64,000 nucleotides of DNA from the NCBI RefSeq assembly GCF_001439805.1, contig NZ_JYLK01000003.1:248001-312000 (forward strand), in the 5' to 3' direction. The notes beneath the pieces are model-generated. The model saw only the letters and a program-made list of their open reading frames with translations, was not told the origin of the DNA and searched no databases. This DNA comes from Pseudomonas trivialis. GTDB lineage: Bacteria; Pseudomonadota; Gammaproteobacteria; Pseudomonadales; Pseudomonadaceae. Below are positions 10,433 through 22,400 of this stretch, one piece after another. Each line of letters starts with the position of its first letter. Positions within the stretch are counted from its first letter, which is position 1. Both the position numbers and the translations under genes were made by a program.

Positions 10433-11043
10433 GAGACGAATTTTTTCAATCATTGATCGATAATCTAGGCGAACCAAACTCGCGACGAGAAGTGCCCAAG
10501 TCAAGTATCGACAAGTATCGCTCAATATTACCCAAGGCCCTGCTTGGTTATTGGCAGAGTGAAGGTTGGTGCTCTTATGCTGATGGGCTGTTCTGGATTG
10601 TAGATCCGGAGCCATACAAGGCGACGCTCGATATGTGGCTGCAGGGCAGTGGCTTGGCAGAAGTCGACAACTATAATGTGATCGCCAGGGATGCATTTGG
10701 TTCGTTGTATGCATGGGGTGAGCGTTACCAGCGCAAAATTACAATATCAAGTCTAGCGGGCGGTATTGTTGCGCTGAAGAACCAATTGAGTAAGCCCAAC
10801 CCGGTCCCGGATAGAACGCTGGGTATATTCCTTGGTTCTACCAGTCGAGAAAGTCTCGACTTCGAGGACAATCAAGGCAAGCCGCTGTTCCAGCGCGCAC
10901 TGGCAAAGCTTGGGCCGGTTGGCGCAGATGAGATGTACGCGTTCGAGCCCGCCCTTTGCATTGGAGGAAAGGCTGACCTGGAGCATATGAAAAAAGTGGA
11001 TATTCATGTTCACCTGATGATTCTTGATCAATTACGACGTTGA
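10429..11043 (+). CDS. cdiI: GAD-like/DUF1851 immunity protein for the Ntox15 toxin
   Basis: The 204-residue cytoplasmic protein has an N-terminal GAD-like domain (YRSILPKALLGYWQSEGW, then GLFWIVDPEPY) and a C-terminal DUF1851 part (ADEMYAFEPALCIGG, then VDIHVHLMILDQL). This is the architecture of Tdi proteins, which neutralise Tde-type Ntox15 DNases. The TTG start overlaps the toxin stop (TTGA) and has AAGAGGG 8 nt upstream, so translation is probably coupled. Codon use and base composition are more AT-rich than in the cdiA body, as is usual for exchangeable toxin/immunity cassettes. The pairing is supported by family knowledge and adjacency; it was not tested. Confidence 0.88.
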   Translation: MRDEFFQSLIDNLGEPNSRREVPKSSIDKYRSILPKALLGYWQSEGWCSYADGLFWIVDPEPYKATLDMWLQGSGLAEVDNYNVIARDAFGSLYAWGERYQRKITISSLAGGIVALKNQLSKPNPVPDRTLGIFLGSTSRESLDFEDNQGKPLFQRALAKLGPVGADEMYAFEPALCIGGKADLEHMKKVDIHVHLMILDQLRR

Positions 11044-11065
11044 ATAAGATTAAATAAATAAAATA

Positions 11066-11191
11066 ACTATTCCGTTCGCAATAGGATCAATTGTGGAATT
11101 AACGACCTCCCATCATTGGCCTAAAGGAATAGGGAGCGTGATGGGCAATTGGCTTGGGCAGGGCGTACTCATTAAAGGAACAGCTGAATGA
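11066..11191 (+). pseudogene. Possible 3' remnant of a lost toxin gene
   Basis: An open frame of 41 codons without its own start lies between the immunity gene and the PoNi gene. Its TGA stop overlaps the ATG of the next gene (ATGA at 11188-11191), the junction normally seen between a toxin gene and its immunity gene. It encodes a stretch containing TSHHWPKGIGSVMGNWLG. I do not recognise a domain in it. The reading as a toxin tail left behind by cassette exchange is inference from position and junction only; a chance open frame is possible. Confidence 0.4.
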
Positions 11192-12093
11192 TTCGCGCAC
11201 CACTCGGCCATGCCAGCTATTGGGATAAGGTCGTTAACGACAGCGACAGCTATATCGCGAAGTCTCAAAAGCTTCTCTTGGCGCCAACCGCTGACCCCGA
11301 TTACGCCCCCCAGTATGCGTTTGAAATCGGACAGGACCATTTGCACCAAATTTTGCGCAGATATTCCGCCGGAGATCCAATAACTCACTTGGCCCACTAC
11401 TTCCCCGGTCTGCTAGCAGCATGGGAACAGGCGGAACACCTCGGCACCACCGTGTGGACTACGGAGCAGCAATTCACCCGGCACCACTGGCGCGTCAACT
11501 ACGACCACTACATCATTTGCTTCTGGTTGGTCGGCTTGGCACTCGCACTCGATATTCCAGACGAGCAATGGCATCGCTTGCTGGCCTTGATCGGCAATGA
11601 TGGCGAAGACGTACTTCTTGATCGGATCATTGCCAGCCGCAGTCCAGACCGCAAGATAGGAACCGTGCTTCTATATCCCAAGCCGTATGGTCGTTTGTTG
11701 AAGGCCGTGGATGCACCCGCAGACTCTCAGCCGCTGCTGCTCAACGCCTTTGTCGAGCACTGGTATCTGGAAGTGCGCACTGGCGCGAAATCCGGATCAG
11801 ACCCGCAAGCGGTCAGCTATCGGCATCCTTATTGGTATACCTATGGCGACCAGAACTTTGAAGGCGGGGCTTATTTTGGTCGTTGGTGTGTAGAAGCCGT
11901 GGCTGCCGTGAAGGCGTTTGGAATGGATGACTCGCCATGTCTAGGTCAAGAGCATTATCCGGGAGACCTTTTGAGACCTGATGGCCCTGGCACTCACCCG
12001 GCAAGAGAGACAACAGAGCCACATCCACCGTTGGCTTCAGCAAAGAAAGCCGGCTTTTGGGCCCGAATTTTCACCCGGTCCAGTGATAGATAA
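11188..12093 (+). CDS. Orphan PoNi-type immunity protein (DUF1910/DUF1911)
   Basis: The 301-residue protein fits the PoNi family, the immunity proteins of PoNe (REase-like) DNase effectors. An N-terminal helical part is followed by the C-terminal DUF1911-like region, with HYIICFWLVGLALAL, IIASR, LLYPKPYGRLL and an aromatic motif ending in FEGGAYFGRWCVEA. A tail of about 45 residues, Pro-rich and then basic, follows. It is well placed for translation (AAGGA 8 nt before the ATG). No PoNe toxin is present in the window, so it is an orphan immunity gene behind the active CDI cassette, probably kept as protection against kin carrying the old toxin. Confidence 0.82.
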   Translation: MIRAPLGHASYWDKVVNDSDSYIAKSQKLLLAPTADPDYAPQYAFEIGQDHLHQILRRYSAGDPITHLAHYFPGLLAAWEQAEHLGTTVWTTEQQFTRHHWRVNYDHYIICFWLVGLALALDIPDEQWHRLLALIGNDGEDVLLDRIIASRSPDRKIGTVLLYPKPYGRLLKAVDAPADSQPLLLNAFVEHWYLEVRTGAKSGSDPQAVSYRHPYWYTYGDQNFEGGAYFGRWCVEAVAAVKAFGMDDSPCLGQEHYPGDLLRPDGPGTHPARETTEPHPPLASAKKAGFWARIFTRSSDR

Positions 12094-12264
12094 GCGCCAG
12101 TGTGATCAAGCAAGACACGGCTATCGCAAGGCAAGCACCTGCCGAGAAGTGCCAACGTCGATGCCGGAGATGGGAGGAATAAAGTGCTTTGAACTTGGTT
12201 TGATTCACCGACAGATGAATGCCTTCAAAGCTTTCACGTCAGCAAGAATAAGCCCTTATCGCGG

Positions 12265-12300
12265 GCATGAAAAAACCGGCAAAAGCCGGTTTTTTCATGC
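12265..12300. terminator. Bidirectional rho-independent terminator
   Basis: A perfect 16-bp inverted repeat around AAAA, with GCCGG in the stem and six T/A pairs at each side. It can stop transcription from guaA on the minus strand and from the CDI/immunity cluster on the plus strand. Confidence 0.88.
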
Positions 12301-12312
12301 CTCGCTGTGGGC

Positions 12313-13890
12313 TCATTCCCACTCAATCGTCGCCGGCGGCTTGCTCGACACGTCATACGTCACGCGCGAGATACCCTCAATCTCATTGATGATCCGCCCA
12401 CTGACCGTCTCCAGCAGCTCATACGGCAGATGTGCCCAACGCGCGGTCATGAAGTCGATGGTCTCTACAGCACGCAATGCCACAACCCACGCATAACGAC
12501 GGCCATCACCGACCACGCCCACCGATTTCACCGGCTGGAACACCACGAATGCCTGGCTCACTTTGTGATACCAGTCAGCCTTGCGCAGTTCTTCGATGAA
12601 GATGTGGTCGGCGCGACGCAGCAGGTCGGCGTATTCCTTTTTCACTTCACCCAGGATCCGCACGCCCAGGCCCGGGCCCGGGAATGGGTGGCGGTAGACC
12701 ATGTCGTACGGCAGGCCGAGTTCCAGGCCGAGGCGGCGGACTTCGTCCTTGAACAGTTCGCGCAGCGGCTCGACCAGCTTGAGGTTCATCTCCTCGGGCA
12801 GGCCACCGACGTTGTGGTGGGACTTGATCACGTGGGCCTTGCCGCTCTTGGCGCCGGCCGACTCGATCACGTCGGGGTAGATAGTGCCTTGGGCGAGGTA
12901 TTTGATGTTGTCCAGGTGTTTGGCCTGGGCATCGAAGACGTCGATGAAGGTGCGGCCGATAATCTTGCGCTTCTTCTCCGGGTCGGACTCGCCGGCCAGG
13001 TTGTCGAGGAACTGGTCCTCGGCGTTGGCGCGAATCACTTTGACGCCCATGTTCTCGGCGAACATGGCCATCACTTGCTCGCCTTCGTGCAGGCGCAGCA
13101 GGCCGTTGTCGACGAACACGCAGGTCAACTGGTCGCCGATGGCCTTGTGCAGCAGTGCGGCAACCACGGAGGAGTCGACGCCGCCGGACAGGCCGAGCAG
13201 CACGTTGTCGGTGCCGACCTGGGCGCGCACGCTGGCGATGGCGTCTTCAGCGATCTTGGAGGGGGTCCACAGAGCCTCGCACTGGCAGATGTCGAGGATG
13301 AAGCGCGACAGGATGCGCCCGCCTTGCTTGGTGTGGGTCACTTCCGGGTGGAACTGTACGCCGTAGTAACCGCGTTCATCGTTGAACATGCCGGCAATCG
13401 GGCAGCTCGGGGTGCTGGCCAGGATGTGGAAGTCTTCCGGCAGTTTGGTGACCTTGTCACCGTGGCTCATCCACACGTCGAGGCCGAACAGGCCATCGGC
13501 GTCGATGTGGTCTTCGATGCCGTCCAGCAGGCGGCTCTTGCCGACCACGTCGACGCGGGCATAACCGAATTCACGCAGCTCGGACCCTGCCACCTTGCCG
13601 CCCAACTGCTCGGCCATGGTCTGCATGCCGTAGCAGATACCGAACACCGGCACGCCCAGGTCGAATACCGCTTGCGGGCAGCGCGGGCTGTCGGCTTCGT
13701 GCACGGACTCGGGGCCACCGGCGAGGATGACGCCTTTGGGGGCGAAGGCGCGGATCGCGTCGTCATCCATGTCGAACGGGTGCAATTCGCAGTACACGCC
13801 GATTTCACGCACGCGGCGGGCAATCAGTTGGGTGTACTGGGAACCGAAGTCGAGGATCAGGATGCGGTGGGCGTGAATGTCGAGGGCCAT
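12313..13890 (-). CDS. guaA: GMP synthase (glutamine-hydrolysing)
   Basis: A 525-residue cytosolic enzyme that converts XMP, ATP and glutamine to GMP, the last step of guanine nucleotide synthesis. The N-terminal class I amidotransferase domain carries the nucleophile Cys in GICYGMQ and the HPEVTHT triad His region. The ATP-pyrophosphatase domain has the SGGVDSS P-loop, and the C-terminal dimerisation domain ends in PPATIEWE, the family's usual C-terminus. It lies 81 bp downstream of guaB on the same strand, the usual guaBA order. A long antisense frame over this gene is only a shadow caused by high GC. Confidence 0.98.
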   Translation of the reverse strand: MALDIHAHRILILDFGSQYTQLIARRVREIGVYCELHPFDMDDDAIRAFAPKGVILAGGPESVHEADSPRCPQAVFDLGVPVFGICYGMQTMAEQLGGKVAGSELREFGYARVDVVGKSRLLDGIEDHIDADGLFGLDVWMSHGDKVTKLPEDFHILASTPSCPIAGMFNDERGYYGVQFHPEVTHTKQGGRILSRFILDICQCEALWTPSKIAEDAIASVRAQVGTDNVLLGLSGGVDSSVVAALLHKAIGDQLTCVFVDNGLLRLHEGEQVMAMFAENMGVKVIRANAEDQFLDNLAGESDPEKKRKIIGRTFIDVFDAQAKHLDNIKYLAQGTIYPDVIESAGAKSGKAHVIKSHHNVGGLPEEMNLKLVEPLRELFKDEVRRLGLELGLPYDMVYRHPFPGPGLGVRILGEVKKEYADLLRRADHIFIEELRKADWYHKVSQAFVVFQPVKSVGVVGDGRRYAWVVALRAVETIDFMTARWAHLPYELLETVSGRIINEIEGISRVTYDVSSKPPATIEWE

Positions 13891-13924
13891 GAAGTCAGTC
13901 TCGTCTAATGAATCAGAAACAACT

Positions 13925-13946
13925 CGGGGCTGAAAGAACAGCCCCG
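13925..13946 (-). other. GC-rich hairpin between guaB and guaA
   Basis: An 8-bp inverted repeat CGGGGCTG/CAGCCCCG with a 6-nt loop lies in the 81-bp guaB-guaA gap. On the coding strand it is followed by AGTTGTTTC rather than a clean T-run, so it may be a weak terminator or a processing/stability stem that adjusts guaA expression. Confidence 0.5.
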
Positions 13947-13971
13947 GTTACTTAACGTTTTGCTGGAAGCC

Positions 13972-15506
<1,535 letters not shown>

Positions 15507-15546
15507 TGTAAAACTCTGACATATTTGGGAATACGGATAGGAGGGG

Positions 15547-16095
15547 TTACAGCTCGACCTTGACCCAGGCGATCTTCTGGTCCAGCCAATCGGCGAACTC
15601 ATCGATAAAGCTCTGTTTGAACCCCGCCTCCGCCCAGTTGTTGAAGATGAAACCGAGGTTGGAAAACCCGCATGCCTGCAGGAACAGAAAACCGTTGATG
15701 TCATCTTCATGCCCACACAGCGGGCAGGTGAAGTTGTCGGTGTGGCCAGGCATCCAGTCTTCCAGGCTCTCGAACAGCGCCTCGCCGATCTCCTTGAGGC
15801 ATTCCGGGCAGCCGGCCTCCTCGAGAAAGCCCTTGGCCGGGGTGTAGATACAGCGTTTATAGATGATTTCCAGCCCGTTGACCGGCTCGTTGAACGGCAG
15901 CGCTTCGGGGTGCAGCACCACGGCGCGGGCGCCGTCGGCCAGGGCGTAGGCCATGCGATTGCCGGTGCGGCCACAGGTGGTGAGTTCTTCCTTGATGATG
16001 TTCTTGCGCACCAGCCAGCGCACGATCGCCCGTGCGCGGGGTTCGTGGACGGGCAAGGTGGAGATTTTCGGGACAAGGATGCTTTGGGAATTCAT
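15547..16095 (-). CDS. Conserved cysteine-motif protein of unknown function
   Basis: A 182-residue soluble protein. The start at MNSQSILVPKIS has AGGA just upstream; the longer frame runs into the REP repeat and was rejected. It carries two CxxC pairs, CPECL and CPLCG, spaced about 40 residues apart, plus a TCGRTGNR segment, which suggests a zinc-binding fold. The C-terminal third is rich in Trp, Phe and acidic residues. I recognise it as a conserved Pseudomonas protein but know of no function; some annotations call similar proteins sugar ABC transporter ATPase, yet there is no Walker motif here to justify that. Confidence 0.75.
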   Translation of the reverse strand: MNSQSILVPKISTLPVHEPRARAIVRWLVRKNIIKEELTTCGRTGNRMAYALADGARAVVLHPEALPFNEPVNGLEIIYKRCIYTPAKGFLEEAGCPECLKEIGEALFESLEDWMPGHTDNFTCPLCGHEDDINGFLFLQACGFSNLGFIFNNWAEAGFKQSFIDEFADWLDQKIAWVKVEL

Positions 16096-16124
16096 TGGAG
16101 TCCTGCGGTGTGGCGGCTGGCGCC

Positions 16125-16196
16125 ATCGGGAGCAAGCCCCCTCCCACCTATTGATCGGTAAATGCATTTAAATGTGGGAGGGGGCTTGCTCCCGAT
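16125..16196. repeat. REP pair (inverted)
   Basis: Two inverted copies of ATCGGGAGCAAGCCCCCTCC (16125-16148 and 16174-16196) flank an AT-rich centre. This is the P. fluorescens-type repetitive extragenic palindrome in REPIN arrangement, found here between convergent or tandem gene ends. Confidence 0.88.
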
Positions 16197-16238
16197 GAGG
16201 CGCTGAAGGCAGGCAGCTTAATCCCTGCCCCACACAGG

Positions 16239-17006
16239 TCAAGAACTCAAATACCGCCCGATCAACGCAAGGCCGCTCGCCAGCACCAGCCACGTCACCA
16301 CCTTCACGAACGCCTCGCGGGACAGGCGCAGGGTCAACCGGCGCCCGAACCACAGCCCCAACCCCATCGCCGGCAACAGGCACAGCGCCAACAGTAGCAG
16401 CGGCCAATCCGCATAGACCCCGGCCAGCAGAAACAGACTCAAGCGCACCAGCGTACTCGCGCTGATCAGCGCACTTTGGGTCGCCCGCGCCGACTCCTTG
16501 GGCAAACGGCTGTTCAGGTAGATGGCATATAAAAAGCCGCCACTGCCGAACATCGCCCCGAACAGCCCACCGACGGTGCCCATGGGCACCGACCAGCCTG
16601 CCGCCAGTTGTGTCGGACGCGCCTTTACCAGAAGACTGTAGATCGCGTAGGCGCTGATAAACAGCCCCATCAACAGCAGCAACAAATCCGAATGCAGGTT
16701 GAGCAAAAACACCACACCGAGGGTGCAACCAATGGCCATGCACGGCAGCAGTCGCAGCAGTTCCGCCTTGCTCACCTCGCGCCGGGTGTGCAGCAGGCCG
16801 CCGAACGCGGCGACAAAATCCAGCAGCACCAGCAGCGGGATGATCTTCGACAACGGCATGAGCAGCAGCAGAATCGGCGCCGCGATCAACGCCGTGCCGA
16901 ACCCGGCGATGCCGAACACGACGTAGGCCAGCACCACCCCCAGGCCAATGATCAGCCAGTCCATCCCGGCAAAAGACCAGTGGTTCAACAGTTCGATTGC
17001 AGTCAT
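16239..17006 (-). CDS. TauE/SafE-family membrane permease
   Basis: A 255-residue integral membrane protein with about eight hydrophobic segments and the family's N-terminal glycine-rich repeat (FGIAGFGTALIAAPILLLL), followed by the second half repeat (GTVGGLFGAMFGSGGFLYAIYL). TauE/SafE proteins export or take up small organosulfur or other organic anions; the substrate cannot be told from sequence. It stands alone between the REP pair and the divergent xseA gene. Confidence 0.85.
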   Translation of the reverse strand: MTAIELLNHWSFAGMDWLIIGLGVVLAYVVFGIAGFGTALIAAPILLLLMPLSKIIPLLVLLDFVAAFGGLLHTRREVSKAELLRLLPCMAIGCTLGVVFLLNLHSDLLLLLMGLFISAYAIYSLLVKARPTQLAAGWSVPMGTVGGLFGAMFGSGGFLYAIYLNSRLPKESARATQSALISASTLVRLSLFLLAGVYADWPLLLLALCLLPAMGLGLWFGRRLTLRLSREAFVKVVTWLVLASGLALIGRYLSS

Positions 17007-17103
17007 GCAGGCTCCTTGCTCATCGCCGCCCTCAGCATAGTGCAGCCGCCCATGTGCACAAGGCCGTGGTGATTGCCCCGGGAATACCTATAAACTGCCG
17101 CCC

Positions 17104-18483
17104 ATGATTAAAGACCCGTTTGCCCGCCTGGGCCTGGACCGCGAAGTCCTGACTGTCAGCCAGCTCAACGGCCGCGCACGCGTGTTGCTGGAAGACGTGT
17201 TCACCAATATCTGGGTTGAGGGCGAGATCTCCAACCTCGCCCGCCCGGCCTCCGGCCATGTGTACTTCACCCTGAAGGACAGCGGTGCGCAAGTGCGTTG
17301 CGCGCTGTTTCGCAACAATGCCGCGCGGGTGCGTCAGGCATTGAAGGATGGCCTGGCGGTGAAGGTGCGCGGCAAGGTCTCGCTGTTCGAGGGCCGTGGC
17401 GACTACCAGTTGATTCTCGACACGGTGGAGCCGGCCGGCGACGGTGCGTTGCGCCTGGCGTTCGATGCGCTGAAGGAAAAGCTCAGCGCCGAAGGCCTGT
17501 TCAGTGCCGAACGCAAGGTGCCGCTGCCGATGCACCCTCGGCGCATCGGCATTATCAGTTCACCCACCGGCGCGGTGATCCGCGACATTATCAGCGTGTT
17601 CCGCCGCCGCGCGCCGAACATCGAACTGACCCTGATTCCCACCGCCGTGCAAGGTCGCGAAGCTATCCCGCAGATTGTGCGCGCACTCAAACGTGCGGAC
17701 GCGCGCGGGTTTGACGCGCTGATCCTGGCCCGGGGCGGCGGCTCTCTGGAAGACCTGTGGTGTTTCAACGAAGAAGCCGTGGCACGCGCGGTGGACGCGT
17801 GCGTCACGCCTGTCGTCAGCGCGGTCGGGCATGAAACCGACGTGTCGATCTGTGACTTCGTCGCGGACGTGCGCGCCCCTACCCCGTCCGCCGCCGCCGA
17901 ATTGCTTGCCCCCGACGCCAGCCACCTGGTGCGCCAGGTGGAGAACCTGCATCGCCGCCTGGTGATGCTGATGCGCAACCGCCTGCGCCACGACCGCCTG
18001 CGCCTGGAGGGCATGGCCCGACGCCTGCGCCATCCCGGCGAACGCCTGCGTCAGCAGGCCCAGCGTCTGGATGACCTCGACATGCGCCTGCGTCGCGCCT
18101 TCGAGCGCAGCCTTAATACCCGCCGCGAGCGCCTGATTCGCCTGGAGACGCGCCTGGCCGGCCAGCACCCGGGCCGCCAACTGGCCCTGCTGCGCCAACG
18201 CCTGGACAGCCTCGCCGAACGCTTGCCCCGCGCCATGCGCGAAGGCCTCAAGGCACGCCGTCTGCAGTTGCAAAGCCAGGTGCAGACGCTGCAGGTGGTC
18301 AGCCCATTGGCGACGCTGGGCCGCGGCTACAGCATCCTGCTGGACGAGCGCGGCCAGGCGATTCGCAATGCTGCGCAAACCCACACCGGCCAGCGCCTGA
18401 CCGCCCGCCTCGGTGAAGGCCAATTGCAAGTGCGGGTGGAAGACAACCACCTCACCCCTGTCACCCTTTCGCTACTGGATTGA
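17104..18483 (+). CDS. xseA: Exodeoxyribonuclease VII large subunit
   Basis: A 459-residue protein that with XseB forms ExoVII, which degrades single-stranded DNA from both ends in mismatch repair and recombination. The N-terminal OB-fold (about 15-115) contains VEGEISNLARPASGHVYFTLKD, one of the family signatures. The catalytic domain has RRIGIISSPTGAVIRDI and LARGGGSLEDLWCFNEE, then a long Arg/Leu-rich coiled coil from about 270 to 400 and the C-terminal LGRGYSIL motif. The M23 peptidase gene follows after 3 bp, so they are probably cotranscribed. Confidence 0.97.
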   Translation: MIKDPFARLGLDREVLTVSQLNGRARVLLEDVFTNIWVEGEISNLARPASGHVYFTLKDSGAQVRCALFRNNAARVRQALKDGLAVKVRGKVSLFEGRGDYQLILDTVEPAGDGALRLAFDALKEKLSAEGLFSAERKVPLPMHPRRIGIISSPTGAVIRDIISVFRRRAPNIELTLIPTAVQGREAIPQIVRALKRADARGFDALILARGGGSLEDLWCFNEEAVARAVDACVTPVVSAVGHETDVSICDFVADVRAPTPSAAAELLAPDASHLVRQVENLHRRLVMLMRNRLRHDRLRLEGMARRLRHPGERLRQQAQRLDDLDMRLRRAFERSLNTRRERLIRLETRLAGQHPGRQLALLRQRLDSLAERLPRAMREGLKARRLQLQSQVQTLQVVSPLATLGRGYSILLDERGQAIRNAAQTHTGQRLTARLGEGQLQVRVEDNHLTPVTLSLLD

Positions 18484-18486
18484 TCG

Positions 18487-19308
18487 ATGCCACGTCTCCT
18501 GAGCCTGCTGATGCTGTTGTGCCTCGCGTGCAACGCCCACGCCGACAGCTACATCACCCGAACCCTGAACAAACCGGTGCCCGGCGGGGTTGCGGTGGTC
18601 GACCTCGGCCCCGCAGCCGCCGCGCCGAAAGCCAGCTACCTGGGCAAGCCGGTGCTGGTGGTGAAGGAGCAGGACAACTGGCTGGCGATTGTCGGCATCC
18701 CGCTGACGGTCAAGCCGGGCAACGAGCGCGTCAGCAGCGGTGGGCGCAGCCTGCCGTTCATCGTGGGTTACAAGAAGTACCCGGAACAGCGCATCACCCT
18801 GAAAAATAAAAGCCAGGTCAACCCCGAGCCCGCGCAACTCAAGCGCATCGAGGGCGAACTGGCGGTGCAGCTCAAGGCCTATCGCAGTTTCAGCCCCACG
18901 GTGCCGAGCAATCTGGTGCTGGACAAACCGGTGAACGGGCCGCTGTCGAGCCGGTTCGGCGTGCGCCGCTTCTTCAACGGTGAAGAGCGTAATCCCCATT
19001 CGGGCCTGGACTTCGCCGTGCCGGCCGGCACGCCAATCAAGACGCCGGCCAATGGCAAAGTAATTCTGGTGGGCAACTACTTCTTCAACGGCAACACCGT
19101 GTTCGTCGACCATGGTCAGGGCTTTATCAGCATGTTCTGCCATATGTCAAAGATCGACGTGAAGGTCGGTCAGCAACTGGTGCGCGGGTCGGTAGTCGGC
19201 AAAGTCGGAGCGACGGGCCGAGCGACCGGGCCGCATATGCACTGGAATGTCAGCCTGAACGATGCGCGGGTGGACCCGGCGATCTTTATCGGGGCGTTTA
19301 CGCCTTAA
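18487..19308 (+). CDS. M23-family peptidoglycan metallopeptidase
   Basis: A 273-residue exported protein. A Sec signal (MPRLLSLLMLLCLACNAHA) precedes an N-terminal domain and a C-terminal LytM/M23 zinc peptidase domain. The zinc ligands are visible as HSGLDF (HxxxD) and HMHW (HxH). Such enzymes cut peptide cross-links in peptidoglycan in the periplasm. The N-terminal domain, with VPGGVAVVDLG and VGIPLTVKPG, resembles a substrate-gating or autoinhibitory domain of Csd3/NlpD-like proteins, but this is a guess. It starts 3 bp after xseA. Confidence 0.92.
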   Translation: MPRLLSLLMLLCLACNAHADSYITRTLNKPVPGGVAVVDLGPAAAAPKASYLGKPVLVVKEQDNWLAIVGIPLTVKPGNERVSSGGRSLPFIVGYKKYPEQRITLKNKSQVNPEPAQLKRIEGELAVQLKAYRSFSPTVPSNLVLDKPVNGPLSSRFGVRRFFNGEERNPHSGLDFAVPAGTPIKTPANGKVILVGNYFFNGNTVFVDHGQGFISMFCHMSKIDVKVGQQLVRGSVVGKVGATGRATGPHMHWNVSLNDARVDPAIFIGAFTP

Positions 19309-19497
19309 GCAATTACGCCAGGGCACTTGGCGGGACCTGAAATCATCGTTTCCTGCGGACGAAGCGCGCCTGGCAACATCTATTACAAACTATCGAGGAA
19401 CGAACCTGCGGCAACTATCACACAGGCTAGACGCGAAGGGAGAGAATCGCTTTTTCGGAACACTACGGATTGAAGTTCCCGCCTTAGGAAGCTTCTG

Positions 19498-22400
19498 ATG
19501 AACTTACGCCCGATTGACTCGGATGCCGTCACCACCCGTCAACCAACGTTGAATTTCGCAGCCCCCCGCCATGCCGAGCTCACGGACTCAGTCGTTGAAG
19601 CGCCGCCCGGCACCCTCCCGCTCCCTACCGGCGCCGTAAACAAGCCTTATGTTGGAGGGATTAAACCAGTCCAGCCGCAACACACTCAGCTTTCCGAACA
19701 CTTCAAAGTCAGTGATACACAATTGCTCCTGACTCAGTACAACACGCTCAGTAAAAAAATCACCATGTTGCAAGCGCAGCAGCCTACCCTGAAGGCGTTT
19801 ATAAAACAGCGCCTGGAACAGGCGTTGCCGGAACAGCGCCCGCTCAATGCCGAATCCATCGAGTTCAGGATTTACCGCAAAAGCGCAGATGGACAGAAAG
19901 GGCTTGTGTCCACAGAACCTCTGCTATCGGCCGTTGCCAGAAAAATCCAGGAAACCCAGGCCCCCGTCATCAATGGGCAAGAAGGCCCCGAGGAAAGCCC
20001 GGGTGTTGAGTCCGGCTTCTATATTGGCGAGCAAAAACTCAAAAACCTGAGTTCTCTGCGTACGATTGCCACCGACATCGGGGTTGGATTTGCAGAGGCC
20101 AACAGGACCTTCTGGACCCGACACCGACCTGGCGAAACCTCGTCCCCCCAGAACAAGCTGTTGGCGATGCACAGAGAACTGCTTTCGACCCAGGCTGCGC
20201 TGCAGGTGGTGGACGGAACACTTGGCCAGCAGGGCAAGAAGCTGGTCGATACCTTCGTGCAGTACCCCGACCTGGCATCGCGTGAGCGTGAAATCAGCGC
20301 CGGCTCGCGGCCAGGCGTCTACCCGCTCAGAATAAATGACAATACCGGGACCGGCAGCCTATTGCCCGGCGCGTTCATAATCACCGCCAGCGATGGTTCG
20401 TCCTCATCCGTTCCGATCTGGCCGAACGGCACAAGGAACATCAACGCCAATGAGCTGAACGGCCCTGTGGTAGCGATCACATCAGAAAACGGTATCGAAG
20501 AGTTCAAAACCCCCGCCCAGGCACTCGAGGTTATCGCCGCGAGGTTGAACCTCAAGCATGAAATCGCAACCCTGTCTGAACAGCCCTCGCCAAAGGCTCC
20601 TCAAGGCGATGACCTGCTCCAGCGCCTGGCGCCTGTGGAAGATGATGTGATCGTCGAAGGATTTGTTACAACAATGCGTCAACAAACGCCGAAGATCAGG
20701 GAGGCCCTCACACGCGTCATGGCACCGGAGAATGAGGCTCTGCACCCCTATATGTTAAGTGACCCCACGGTGACCGGACCGGTAGAGGATGCGGCAGACC
20801 TGTCATTTCAGTTCGACGGCAGCAACGCATTGCTCGCCCGCAATCAAAAGCTTGAAGAAAAACTGCAACCTGACTGGTTGCAAAACCTGACACCTGTGCA
20901 AAAAGCATTTTTTTCAAACCTGGACAGCGCAGAGCAGGAATCTAACGAAACACTGTTCCCCTTGCTGGAAAAATTCCCTTCCTTGCCAGCCTTTGCCAAG
21001 CAGAAATTGACTCACGCATTAAAAGAACTGCTCAAAGATCACTACCCGGATAAGGGAATAGACCCCGCTAACATCAAGGTCTCCATACGCTCCCGAACCG
21101 CCATTCACGCAGGTAGATTTGCCACGGGCGAACATACTCGGGATTCCGTTCAATCGCTGTCGCTGGTAGATCTGGCACTGAAAAACCTTGGCGAATGGGA
21201 TGCTGGCAGCAGCACTCAATACTCCCAAAAAACCATGACCGCCACGCTTTTGGATGCGACCGGCAAGGCGGTGGTGGACGCGCAAGGCAATCCGCTGATT
21301 CTGGATACTCAAGCACTTGAAGATCTGATCAGACCGCTCGATATGGGCGGCAAATACCTGGAGCATCTAGCAAAGGAAATGGCACCTGACGCCACCTCCG
21401 GGAGCGCGGGAGCACTGCGAAAAGCCTGGTACGCAAGCAAACTGGCCAACCTGAAAAAGGAAGCCTTTGTGGCCCAGCTCGACCCCGCAAACTACCAGGC
21501 GACATTGACCGACAACCCTTCGCAAAAGCGGAGCACTCACTGGGTCAGCGCAACGCTTGATCATACCGACCCGACTACTTGGCCAACGGTTGAAGGGCAT
21601 GAGATCCGCAGCCACGCGCTGGTCATCGATGGCAAGGCGGTTGAAGGGGTTTTCGTTATCAAGTCCCCGTCGCACCCCTCCCTGGTTCTATGCGCACCGA
21701 ATGCACCGGACGGGCTGACGTTTCGTGAGCTTCTCGACCAGGACAGCCTCAAAAGCCTCACCGAAAAGCCCGAGTGGAAACGCTACATCGTCGATAGAAC
21801 AACGCCTTTAGACAAATATGAGCTGATTGCAAAACTGACTCAATACGTCCCCTTGGACCTGCTGAACGAAGCCGCACGCAACCATGAAAAAGGCATATCG
21901 CTCAAACCCACCAAAGGTCCATTACTCGATCACCTGTATCAGCAGCAGTTAGCGCTGTCGATGGCCAAAGCCGACGCTGCGTCCACCAGCACTGCCGAGG
22001 TTGACGCCGCCTCGAATTACAACAAATTGGTATTCGGTATCGACGTTGCGTCGAACTTGCTGGACATGGTTCCAGTGGTCGGTAAAGGCTTCTCGACCAT
22101 TAACCGCCTGACAAAAGCCGGGATAAAGGCATTTCGCGCGCAAGGCAGAAGCCTGCCGGCACTCTTGAAGAACCCCAATGGCTGGGGAGCTGTCTATTCC
22201 GACTTTACGGTCGCGGCGACCGGCCAGAATATCGTCAGGCAAAGAGGGTTGCGTCCCGTGATCAGTCCACGCCTGGCGATCACCGCTCGCCCTGCTGCAA
22301 CCGTGAAACCCGCCATCGCCGGTTCGTCCAGGCCCGCCTCCGGCGCAACAGCCACGCAAGTACCCGGCATGCAAGCATCTGCACGTGCAGACCTCAGCGA

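Noticed and set aside
19262..19498. 78-codon frame between the M23 gene and the toxin gene
   Set aside because: It overlaps the M23 gene in another frame and has no features; the gap reads as promoter and leader DNA of the toxin gene.
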